Shown in pieces: positions 11,862-20,055 of a DNA stretch of 64,000 nucleotides. Made by a program: the position numbers and the translations under genes. Within the stretch, counting starts at the first letter, position 1. The number at the start of each line of letters is the position of its first letter. This DNA is from Tritrichomonas musculus. Its lineage: Eukaryota > Parabasalia > Tritrichomonadida > Tritrichomonadidae. Location of the stretch: the NCBI GenBank assembly GCA_039105265.1, contig JAPFFF010000014.1, positions 62,001 through 126,000 of the forward strand, written 5' to 3'. The notes under the pieces are model-generated. The model was not told the origin of the DNA. It saw only the letters and a list, made by a program, of their open reading frames with translations, and did no database searches.

Positions 11862-11902
11862 TAATGACAACTTTTTGAGCTTTGCTCAAAAAGTTGTCAT
11901 TA
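11862..11902. repeat. Perfect 19-bp palindromic hairpin, ACTTTTTGAGC family
   Basis: The left arm TAATGACAACTTTTTGAGC (11862-11880) and the right arm (11884-11902) are exact reverse complements with a 3-nt TTT loop. The core ACTTTTTGAGC is shared with hairpins at 41949, 60159 and 60276. Confidence 0.85.
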
Positions 11903-12367
11903 TTGAGATCTAAATTAAAAAGTTGTAACTCATTGAATTTTTGGAGCTACTTAAAACTCGTCAATAAATATGTTTTTGATTTAATAGATATAATAAATAT
12001 TAAAATAACTATTTACAAAATATAATTTAACTTGAAAATAATAAAAATTTTAATTATTTTTAAAGATAATTATATTTTTTTTATCAAAAAATTGTTTTTC
12101 TGCTCTACTCGATAATTTCCATGTTTGTTTTCAGAAATCCTTTAGCTGATTTTTTTTATACTTTCTTACTTACTTAGTTCATTTTAACATTAATTTTTTT
12201 AAAAATTCAAAAAATTATTTAAATTAATGACAAAAATTTTTTTAAATTTTTTGGGTCAAATCACTTGAAAATCACTTATGATAGGTTTAATGAGGAGTTT
12301 CCTCATTATCACAGCCTAATATATCTAACTATTTTCTCTCAAAAAAAAAATTATAAACGTCTTAAAA
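11903..12367. other. Upstream region of the LRR gene, with a small hairpin
   Basis: This is AT-rich sequence. An 8-bp hairpin with a 3-nt loop (AATGAGGA-GTT-TCCTCATT, 12289-12307) lies 60 nt before the ATG and contains a TCATT initiator-like motif. It could be regulatory, but chance cannot be excluded. Confidence 0.35.
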
Positions 12368-13246
12368 ATGGAAGAAAAGCACAAAAACAGAGTTAAATAC
12401 CAACTTCAAATTCAACGCCCTTCATTATCTCGTGCAGGTTTATTAAATCTTTCTGGGCTAGATATTACATCCCTTGCAGAAATTGGTACTCAGAAATATT
12501 TAAAAATATTAAACATATCAAATACCAATTTAGAATCTTTAGATACACTTCCATCTCAACCAAATTTACAGCAAATTATTGCTGATGATACTCAAATGAG
12601 CTCTTTTATTGGAATAATGAGACACCCAAAATTGAGATCAGTATCTTTTTTAAATACTCCGATTGCCGAAGATGATCATAAATTCCGCTTAACGTTACTC
12701 GTTTTGGTTGGTCAAATGTTATCAGTAATAAATGGCGTTCCAGTTTCACCTAGAGAACGTATTGAAGCTTCAAAATATCCTTTAATATCACGTTACTTAA
12801 TTGAGACAAATTGGGAAATTCAAGAACCTGTTCCAACAACTGAAGAATTTCGTGAGCTTACAGTTAATAGTGGAATCAGATTAAAAGGCGTTGATTCAGA
12901 ATTTACAAATGACGAAGCGCAGAAATATTTTGTTCCTCCACCGCAACTTGTTCCTATTGAAACAGGAAAGCTTATTTTTCAGAGCGATGATAGTGATGAA
13001 AATATAGATACAGTTATTATTAACGAAGACCTTGATTTACAAAAACAAATTTACAAAGAACTTCATAACATTGGAATCACTGTGAATAAAGGACCTGATA
13101 TGCAAAAAGAAATAGTAATGGCAGTAAAAGGACTTGCCGATATAGTGAAAAACTTCGAAAGCTGTTATAAAGAAGTATTTAACATTCCAGAAGATGTTCA
13201 ATCAGGAGAATATTATGATGAAGAAGAAGCTGAAGACGAAAGTTAG
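12368..13246 (+). CDS. Leucine-rich repeat protein, LRR-cap type
   Basis: The 292-residue protein begins at an ATG. Residues about 20-110 contain three to four short LRRs (SRAGLLNLSGLDITSLAEIG, YLKILNISNTNLESLDTLPS, NLQQIIADDTQMSSF, KLRSVSFLNTPI) followed by an LRRcap-like segment (FRLTLLVLVGQMLSVINGVP). This architecture is like SDS22/U2A'-type scaffold LRR proteins. The C-terminal half is not recognised and ends in an acidic tail (EYYDEEEAEDES). There is no signal peptide or membrane span, so it is likely cytosolic or nuclear. A precise orthologue cannot be named. Confidence 0.85.
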   Translation: MEEKHKNRVKYQLQIQRPSLSRAGLLNLSGLDITSLAEIGTQKYLKILNISNTNLESLDTLPSQPNLQQIIADDTQMSSFIGIMRHPKLRSVSFLNTPIAEDDHKFRLTLLVLVGQMLSVINGVPVSPRERIEASKYPLISRYLIETNWEIQEPVPTTEEFRELTVNSGIRLKGVDSEFTNDEAQKYFVPPPQLVPIETGKLIFQSDDSDENIDTVIINEDLDLQKQIYKELHNIGITVNKGPDMQKEIVMAVKGLADIVKNFESCYKEVFNIPEDVQSGEYYDEEEAEDES

Positions 13247-13631
13247 TATAATTTTTTTTAATGAAGATTAACTTTTTTTAATAATAATCTTCTTTCTTGT
13301 ATAAAATATCAACTTAATTCATATATTAATTTTATTCAATAAAAATTATTGTTATTATCTGGAATGATCAATTAATACTATTTATAATAATAATCAGTTT
13401 TTTCGGGCTCTCATATTTGTATTATTAATACTTCATCTATAATCGAATAAAATCAGTATCGTTTCATTTCAAAAGCCAGGATAGGTTGAGTGAAATCAGT
13501 ATTGTTTCATTTTAATAATATAAAAGTAAGTATATAGCATGACATGAATATATTTTAATAATAAAAACATAACGCAACATATAACATATACAATACTCAT
13601 AATAAAGCTTTTTGGGAGAAAAGAGTTTGCA
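13247..13631. other. Convergent intergenic spacer
   Basis: This AT-rich spacer separates the 3' ends of the LRR and Rab-like genes. It contains an imperfect direct repeat, AATCAGTATCGTTTCATTT near 13450 and a close copy near 13497. No gene is visible. Confidence 0.5.
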
Positions 13632-14255
13632 TTAACAACATTTTTTGGATTTTTTTTCATCTTTTTCGATGTTTACGTTGTTATTAGTATCTTTACTGAT
13701 TGAACTTACATTTTTTGCTATTAATTCAAACAATTCAGGAACACCTTCTCCAGATTTAGCTGAACATGAAACATATGAGGTCGCTCCCAAACATTTTTGC
13801 ATATTTGCAATCTCCGTATTGTCTGATATGTGTTGTTCATAAGGAAGATCAATTTTATTACCAGCAATAAAATAAAGTGAATTTGAAGGGCAGTTAGCGG
13901 AAGCTATATCATGCCATTTTTTGAGATTTGTAAAAGTATTTTCATTTGTTACGTCAAAAACTAAAACTACAGCGTCTGCCTCGCGGAAAAAAACTTTAAC
14001 TATGCTATTATATTGTTCTTGTCCAGCAGTATCCCAAACCGATAACCTTATTGGCGGTTTTCCGTTCTTTAAATCAATTTCTATTACGTATCCCTGACTG
14101 GAGACTGTTGAAAACTGTATATCACTAAACGAATTATGAAGATATCTAAAAAGAATTGATGTTTTCCCAACGCATGTATCACCGCATATAATTACCTTAT
14201 ATTCTACCAAATTGGAATTTTTGTGTTTATCTTGATTTGATGATGAAGAATTCAT
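13632..14255 (-). CDS. Rab-like small GTPase
   Basis: The 207-residue protein is a Ras-superfamily GTPase of Rab type acting in vesicle traffic. It has the P-loop GDTCVGKTS, switch II WDTAGQEQYNSI, the base-binding NKID and SAK motifs, and a C-terminal KKCC for double geranylgeranylation. Switch I (STVSSQGYVIEI) keeps the Thr but lacks the usual TIGxDF sequence, so the Rab subfamily is uncertain. An open frame extends six codons upstream to a GTG at 14273; I chose the first ATG (14255), which has a TCATT initiator 6-10 nt upstream. It is divergent from the surface protein gene at 14541, sharing about 285 bp of upstream DNA. Confidence 0.93.
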   Translation of the reverse strand: MNSSSSNQDKHKNSNLVEYKVIICGDTCVGKTSILFRYLHNSFSDIQFSTVSSQGYVIEIDLKNGKPPIRLSVWDTAGQEQYNSIVKVFFREADAVVLVFDVTNENTFTNLKKWHDIASANCPSNSLYFIAGNKIDLPYEQHISDNTEIANMQKCLGATSYVSCSAKSGEGVPELFELIAKNVSSISKDTNNNVNIEKDEKKSKKCC

Positions 14256-14260
14256 ATTAA

Positions 14261-14265
14261 AATGA
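14261..14265 (-). promoter_or_regulatory. Putative trichomonad-type initiator (TCATT) of the Rab-like gene
   Basis: TCATT on the minus strand fits the trichomonad initiator TCA(Py)(T/A) and lies 6 nt before the ATG at 14255. The placement supports the chosen start. It is a short motif in AT-rich DNA. Confidence 0.4.
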
Positions 14266-14528
14266 TATTTCACCTTAAATTAACCCAATCGATAAAATAG
14301 TTTTATTCGTTATTATTTTACGTTTTCATAATTCTGTAGATATAAAAGAATATTGAAAATCATATGTTATGATCTATATTACACTTACATTTAATATGAT
14401 TGCTTGAAAGAAAAAAAAATTTTATTTCAGATTAAACGTCTTTAAAATCATTTTTTTCATTCAAAATTGAATTGAAATGCATCAAATTTATGAAATTAAT
14501 TTATCAGTTGGTATTTTTATAAATACGT

Positions 14529-14533
14529 TCATT
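14529..14533 (+). promoter_or_regulatory. Putative initiator (TCATT) of the surface protein gene
   Basis: TCATT lies 7 nt before the ATG at 14541, matching the trichomonad initiator consensus and its usual closeness to the start codon. Confidence 0.4.
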
Positions 14534-14540
14534 CTTAAAT

Positions 14541-17039
14541 ATGTTGTTAGCGCTCATCAAACTGACATTCGGCTTTACTATTCACTCATCCATCTACGGA
14601 AATTTATTAGAAGACAATGAACTCATGATGAATGAAATAACAACACATCAAATCGGAAAGTCACAAAACCTGGAATTCATGAATTGTGCGTTCAAACGTT
14701 GTGTTTCTCTTGGAAAAGTATTTGATTTAAATGCTGGTGGAGCTATAAGTTTATTCGATTGCACATTAAATGTTACCAAATGCAACTTCTCAGAAAACTT
14801 GGCTAACTTTGCTTCATGCATTTGCTGCTATGGGGGTAATATGACCATATTTAATTCAATTTTCAGAGATTCGAAATCTTTTACTGATGTAGGTGCAGTT
14901 TGGTCAATGGCTTCTTCATTTGCAACCGAAAATTCAATGCTAAATATAAGCTATACAAAATTTTGCAATAACAGGGCTGGGAGATATCATGGAGCATTAT
15001 CATCTAATCTTACAAATCCTAATATCTATAAATGTGAATTTGAAGGAAACAGAGCCGAAAAAGCTGTTGGTGCCTGTGCAATAATAACATTGCATGATGC
15101 AAATATCGAAGAAACACTGTTTATAAATAATACGAGCGGAGACCAATTTAACGAAATGTCATGCCCTTGCTTATTCTTTCAAAGCAATTTTGAAAATGAA
15201 GAACAAACAATTATATTAAATAATTGTTTTTTCTCAAATAATACAGGATCTGATAATGTCACTCATGCAATCGCTACATATGGATTACTAAATATAAAAA
15301 TCAATAATTGCGGTTGCTTTGATGGTGATCAAGAAAGCTTTTGTGAAGGTTCTTCTCAAAATATAACTGATTCAATCTTAGTCAATTTTAATATTAGCGA
15401 TTTAGATCAATGCACTTGCTTTTTTTCGCAAACTCAATATTTTTCAGGATCAGAAGATTTTAGTCAATCAGAAGATTTCTCACATTCTTCATACTTTTCA
15501 AAATCAGAAGATTTTAGTCAATCAGAAGATTTCTCACATTCTTCATACTTTTCAAAATCAGGCGACTTTAGTCAATCAGAAGATTTCTCACATTCTTCAT
15601 ACTTTTCAAAATCAGAAGATTTTAGTCAATCAGAAGATTTCTCACATTCTTCATACTTTTCAAAATCAGGCGACTTTAGTCAATCAGAAGATTTCTCACA
15701 TTCTTCATACTTTTCAAAATCAGAAGATTTTAGTCAATCAGAAGATTTCTCACATTCTTCATACTTTTCAAAATCAGGCGACTTTAGTCAATCAGAAGAT
15801 TTCTCACATTCTTCATACTTTTCAAAATCAGAAGATTTTAGTCAATCAGAAGATTTCTCACATTCTTCATACTTTTCAAAATCAGGCGACTTTAGTCAAT
15901 CAGAAGATTTCTCACATTCTTCATACTTTTCAAAATCAGGCGACTTTAGTCAATCAGAAGATTTCTCACATTCTTCATACTTTTCAAAATCAGAAGATTT
16001 TAGTCAATCAGAAGATTTCTCTCGGTCTTCATATTTTTCAAAATCAACAGATTTTAGTTCATCACAAAAATTTTTACAAACTTCTCATTTTACTGAATCT
16101 TCAGGATTCAATCCATCAGAATATTTTTCTGAATCAACTACATTGAATGCTGTGCAACAATTATCAAGTGAAAGTTCATTTGATTCAGAATCGCAATCAG
16201 AAGAAACAAGTGAATTTTCAGACTTATCAACAAATGAAGATTCAAGTTATTTTACAATTTCGTACACTGAATCTGATAGTGATGTATCAGAATCTAATAG
16301 CGATGTATCAGAATCTGATAGTGATGTATCAGAATCTAATAGCGATGTATCAGAATCTGATAGCGATGCATCAGAATCTAATAGCGATGTATCAGAATCT
16401 AATAGTGATGTATCAGAATCTGATAGCGACGTATCAGAATCTAATAGCGATATATCAGAATCTAATAGTGATGTATCAGAATCTAATAGCGATGTATCAG
16501 AATCTGATAGCGACGTATCAGAATCTAATAGTGATGTATCAGAATCTAATAGTGATGTATCAGAATCTAATAGTGATGTATCAGAATCTAATAGCGATGT
16601 ATCAGAATCTGATAGCGATGTATCAGAATCTAATAGTGATGTATCAGAATCTAATAGTGATGTATCAGAATCTGATAGTGATGCATCAGAATCTGATAGC
16701 GATGTATCAGAGTCAAATGATAGTGAAATTACATCACCCCCTGAAGATTCAGGCCAAAAAGATAATAAGAAAAAGAATCATGACTTGTCAATGGGTGCTC
16801 TTGGTGGTGGACTCGGCCTTTTACTCTTGCTCTTGTTGCTACTTCTTATTTGCTGTTGCTGCTGTCGAAAGAAAAAAAGAGGATTCTGCTGTACAAGAAA
16901 TAAGCAAAAGAAAATAATTAAAACCGAGACAATTAAGGAACCAATGATTGTCAGTCTCCCGCCAGTTGAAGAATATGATGATGGATTCATTAATTATATC
17001 AATCCTGGTTATAACAATGAAGCTTATGAAAAAGCTTAA
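14541..17039 (+). CDS. Pmp-like single-pass surface protein with two repeat stalks
   Basis: The 832-residue protein has an N-terminal signal-like segment. A Cys-rich right-handed beta-helix-like region (about 40-290) has repeated FxxCxFxxN turns such as FMNCAFKRC, CNFSENLA and CFFSNNTGSDN, resembling the Pmp-like family of trichomonads. Next come eleven 18-residue repeats (SEDFSHSSYFSKS[E/G]DFSQ, 310-507) and 21 seven-residue repeats (ES[D/N]SD[V/A/I]S, 577-723). A membrane span (GALGGGLGLLLLLLLLLLI) is followed by CCCCCRKKKRGFCC, a likely palmitoylated boundary, and a tail containing NPGY, an NPxY-type endocytic signal. It is probably a heavily Ser-glycosylated adhesin or receptor. Ligand is unknown. 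Confidence 0.88.
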   Translation: MLLALIKLTFGFTIHSSIYGNLLEDNELMMNEITTHQIGKSQNLEFMNCAFKRCVSLGKVFDLNAGGAISLFDCTLNVTKCNFSENLANFASCICCYGGNMTIFNSIFRDSKSFTDVGAVWSMASSFATENSMLNISYTKFCNNRAGRYHGALSSNLTNPNIYKCEFEGNRAEKAVGACAIITLHDANIEETLFINNTSGDQFNEMSCPCLFFQSNFENEEQTIILNNCFFSNNTGSDNVTHAIATYGLLNIKINNCGCFDGDQESFCEGSSQNITDSILVNFNISDLDQCTCFFSQTQYFSGSEDFSQSEDFSHSSYFSKSEDFSQSEDFSHSSYFSKSGDFSQSEDFSHSSYFSKSEDFSQSEDFSHSSYFSKSGDFSQSEDFSHSSYFSKSEDFSQSEDFSHSSYFSKSGDFSQSEDFSHSSYFSKSEDFSQSEDFSHSSYFSKSGDFSQSEDFSHSSYFSKSGDFSQSEDFSHSSYFSKSEDFSQSEDFSRSSYFSKSTDFSSSQKFLQTSHFTESSGFNPSEYFSESTTLNAVQQLSSESSFDSESQSEETSEFSDLSTNEDSSYFTISYTESDSDVSESNSDVSESDSDVSESNSDVSESDSDASESNSDVSESNSDVSESDSDVSESNSDISESNSDVSESNSDVSESDSDVSESNSDVSESNSDVSESNSDVSESNSDVSESDSDVSESNSDVSESNSDVSESDSDASESDSDVSESNDSEITSPPEDSGQKDNKKKNHDLSMGALGGGLGLLLLLLLLLLICCCCCRKKKRGFCCTRNKQKKIIKTETIKEPMIVSLPPVEEYDDGFINYINPGYNNEAYEKA
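15468..16061 (+). repeat. 54-bp in-frame tandem repeats (11 units)
   Basis: Eleven units of 54 bp encode an 18-residue repeat inside the surface protein. The first ten are nearly identical, differing mainly at one codon pair (GAA/GGC, giving E or G) that alternates E,G,E,G,E,G,E,G,G,E. The eleventh is diverged. The alternation shows a 108-bp higher-order unit. Confidence 0.95.
16269..16709 (+). repeat. 21-bp in-frame tandem repeats (21 units)
   Basis: Twenty-one units of 21 bp encode ES(D/N)SD(V/A/I)S. Variation is mostly D/N at residue 3 and synonymous AGT/AGC changes. The array makes the acidic Ser-rich stalk next to the membrane span. All frames lack stops, which produces a spurious overlapping frame. 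Confidence 0.95.
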
Positions 17040-17264
17040 ACCTGCTGTTTTCTCCAATACACTTTATTAATAAGCGGATAATGTTAATTTTGACAGCATT
17101 TATTCCCTTGGAAAGTAAATAGCATTATTAATTTTAATTTCCTAAACTTTGTTAAAAAGTAGTATAGTTATCATCCGTAGCATCTCAAGAGGAAAAATTG
17201 AATAAATAAACAAATAAAATAAAAATATTGATAACATTTATAAAAACATTATAAATCAAAAATA

Positions 17265-19745
17265 CTATTCTGAGTTATTTCTATTTAACAATTCGTTCAT
17301 TGATTCAATAGAGTCATTTGCCGATTTATTTTGTACCAAAATGTCATTGTTATTATCTATCTCGTTATATGATTTTGATTGTATATTTATATCAGTATCA
17401 TCGGTTTTTGTATCTTGCGTATCTTCAGATTCAGATAGTTGATCTTCATCATCTATTTTTTCTGTTATATTAAACATGATTTCGCCTGCTTCTTCATTTT
17501 CGAACAAAGAGAATAAAGAAAACTCCGTAAATAAAGTAATATTTTTCTTCTTCATTTTTCTTCCTCTTTTCTTCTTATTTGTATTATCCATAGAAGAAGA
17601 TGACGTAAGAGTTGTTTGAGAAGTAAGATTCGGGTGAGATGCTGATGATGAATAAGAAGATTTGCCGCTTTTCTTCCCTCTATTATTAGTTGTATGCTTT
17701 GAATTCGTGTCTTTTTCAGTAGAACGACGCGATTTTGTATTATAATAATAATAATAAATATCTCTATCTTTATCTTTATCAGAATATTTATCTTTGTTGT
17801 GCTCTTGCGCTTCATCACTTGTAATTCCCATTTGTATGTCATTTAATTTATCTTCAAGTTCCGGGTTGCAATGCCATGAAAGATACTTAGAAACCTTTTT
17901 TTCTTCAAGAATTGCTGGTAAGAAATCGATTCCGAGAGTAAGAATTGTTCCACTTTTAACTCCATTAAAAATATGCTTATCAAAATCATTTTTGACAGAT
18001 CTTGTTGTAAAAGTAGACTCTGTATTTGAATGATCAGACGTTGAAGAATCAGTAGATAAATGATTGTAATTCATGTTTGAATTCATTGTTATATAGTTTT
18101 TGGAAATGAACAAGCCGCATTTAATTGAATCATTTATATTAATTAATTTCAATACACAATTACCATAAATAGATCGTTTCATTAAATGAAGTGGTGAACT
18201 GGGAACATGTGTTGCATCAAGAACAAATCTTGTTCCTGCAATTTGATAATAAGCAGAATCAACTTTTAGATCATAAGAAAATTCTTCAATATCACATAGA
18301 AGCCCATCTACAAGTAAAACAAATTGGTCTGGATATAAATCGCACATCGCCATGAGCCCTGAAGTTTTCGTTTGTCTAACTGGTGGATTTTTTGGTATAG
18401 CTGATAATTTCAGTATTAAGTTTGTATTGTTGAGTAAATTAGGTACTTCAAGGCGTGCATTTTCGGATAAATCAAACATTTCATCTTGTTTATTGTTGTC
18501 TTTACTAAAATCGTGTTTTAAATACAAATCTTCAAATATTAAACTATCCAATAATTCAATAAATTTTTCATGCATAATTCCATAAAAAGAATAAGCTAGG
18601 TATTCAAATGATTGAAGAAAAGAAGTTAAAAGCCGATTTCTTTTCTTTTTGCTGGTTGTAGAGGTAAAAAGTGAATGACAAATATAAAAAAAAGTTCGAT
18701 ATTTGTTATATACAGTTTCGAAAAAAGTTTTAGCACTAATATCTTTGTCCAAAAATTTGTTGAGCAACAATTTTTTGAAAGGAGAACTGTTGATATTAAT
18801 GATTGAAGTATTGATTAAATTAATTTTTGATGAGTTAAAATGGTATACACTATCTGTATTTGAGTGCGAATTTGATGTGGTGCTTTTAGATGGTAAATTA
18901 ACAAATTTGTATTTAATTTTAGATTTTCCGCAAAAATGGCATAAAAACTTTCCTTCTGTAGGCATTGGCCCGTAGTTTAAACCTTCACATCGTTTATGAA
19001 CATAATATCCGCAGTTTGAACATTGAATAATTGAAAAACTGTAATCAAGATTATTTCCACATTTACACCTAATTCTTTTTTGTTCACAAAACACACAAAC
19101 ATAATTTTCTGGTGATGTATGCGAGTTATAATTGAAACAAATGCAATGCTGCCAGTATCCACATTTATCACAACAAATTAAATTTCCATCTCCAACCTTA
19201 GTACCACATACGCATTTTAAAAACCATTTTTCCGATAAGTTTTCATCATACATTTCAATTGGCTGAATTTCAGAAAGAGGATTTGGTTCACTTTCATCAT
19301 TTGCTTTATCTTCTAATGCTGGTAGTTTTTCAATTAGATTTGTCTCAGATTTTGACTTCATAGTATCATTTTCGAGCAAATCTGCATTCAAACTTAAATT
19401 AGTGTTTTTTGCAAGCTTTGAAGTCCTCGTCGGAGTTTTTGATGTATTCCCAGTTGATCGTAATGAAATATTAGGTGATGACATTGCTGATTGAATATTT
19501 TTTCTCTGATTAGCTATAATATTCGGTGACTTGCTGATTGAAGTTTTTGGTGATGAAATTCGATTAATTTTTGATGATGAAGTTTTATGCTTTTTATGCT
19601 CGCAAAATGAAGATATAAAAAGATACGGCTCTGCTATTTTTGAATAGTAAAAAGATTGTGAACTTTGCCAAATTGTTTCGGACTTTGCACTTAAGATTTC
19701 ATCGGCGACCCCAGGAAGAAGTTCATTCGCCGTGAAAGTCCACAT
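17265..19745 (-). CDS. Double PHD-finger protein with degenerate SET-like domain
   Basis: The 826-residue nuclear protein has two adjacent Cys4-His-Cys3 zinc fingers: CVCGTKVGDGNLICCDKCG...WQHCICF...CVFC (about 174-225), and CKCGNN...IIQCSNCGYYVHKRCEG...FLCHFCG (226-275). PHD fingers read histone H3 tails. Residues about 435-630 resemble a SET fold: LMAMCDLYPDQFVLLVDGLL, then GTRFVLDATHVPSS, YGNCVLKLININDSIKCGLF, and GTILTLGIDF before WHC. The NHS...PN and Tyr motifs needed for methyl transfer are altered, suggesting an inactive SET as in Set3/MLL5-type proteins (inference). Flanks are Ser/Asn-rich and the C-terminus is acidic. It begins at an ATG with TCATT about 20 nt upstream. The PHD call is firm and the SET call moderate. 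Confidence 0.85.
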   Translation of the reverse strand: MWTFTANELLPGVADEILSAKSETIWQSSQSFYYSKIAEPYLFISSFCEHKKHKTSSSKINRISSPKTSISKSPNIIANQRKNIQSAMSSPNISLRSTGNTSKTPTRTSKLAKNTNLSLNADLLENDTMKSKSETNLIEKLPALEDKANDESEPNPLSEIQPIEMYDENLSEKWFLKCVCGTKVGDGNLICCDKCGYWQHCICFNYNSHTSPENYVCVFCEQKRIRCKCGNNLDYSFSIIQCSNCGYYVHKRCEGLNYGPMPTEGKFLCHFCGKSKIKYKFVNLPSKSTTSNSHSNTDSVYHFNSSKINLINTSIININSSPFKKLLLNKFLDKDISAKTFFETVYNKYRTFFYICHSLFTSTTSKKKRNRLLTSFLQSFEYLAYSFYGIMHEKFIELLDSLIFEDLYLKHDFSKDNNKQDEMFDLSENARLEVPNLLNNTNLILKLSAIPKNPPVRQTKTSGLMAMCDLYPDQFVLLVDGLLCDIEEFSYDLKVDSAYYQIAGTRFVLDATHVPSSPLHLMKRSIYGNCVLKLININDSIKCGLFISKNYITMNSNMNYNHLSTDSSTSDHSNTESTFTTRSVKNDFDKHIFNGVKSGTILTLGIDFLPAILEEKKVSKYLSWHCNPELEDKLNDIQMGITSDEAQEHNKDKYSDKDKDRDIYYYYYNTKSRRSTEKDTNSKHTTNNRGKKSGKSSYSSSASHPNLTSQTTLTSSSSMDNTNKKKRGRKMKKKNITLFTEFSLFSLFENEEAGEIMFNITEKIDDEDQLSESEDTQDTKTDDTDINIQSKSYNEIDNNNDILVQNKSANDSIESMNELLNRNNSE

Positions 19746-20055
19746 TTAAATAATATATATCAAAATGAAATTCCTTAGTTTAAGTTTTTTTATATAGGTA
19801 ATGCAGATAACTTTTTGATTGATTGCATATATATAACAATTTAAAAAGTTAAAATATTTCATAAATTTCAAATAAGTACGTTTTTAGATGTGTTCCATCT
19901 CATCAAAATAAACTGTTACAATTAGTAAGTTACTACAAGTGAAAATCAATCTTACTCAAAAAAGAAATAATTTCTTTATCAAAAAAAAGTTTTTATTTTA
20001 CTATTTGTATCAAAACAATATTATATTTATTTCATAGAAACAGAACAACAAGCAT
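19746..20055. other. Intergenic spacer upstream of the PHD gene
   Basis: This AT-rich spacer separates two minus-strand genes. A TCATT motif (minus strand, 19764-19768) about 20 nt before the ATG is a candidate initiator. Nothing else is visible. Confidence 0.4.

Noticed and set aside
14256-14273. GTG-initiated extension of the Rab-like protein
   Set aside because: A eukaryotic gene is expected to start at ATG; the ATG at 14255 has an initiator motif just upstream.
16147-16917. 256-codon plus-strand frame rich in MYQNLIV overlapping the surface protein
   Set aside because: It is the alternative frame of the 21-bp repeat array, which lacks stops in every frame; the real frame has a signal peptide, membrane span and family resemblance.
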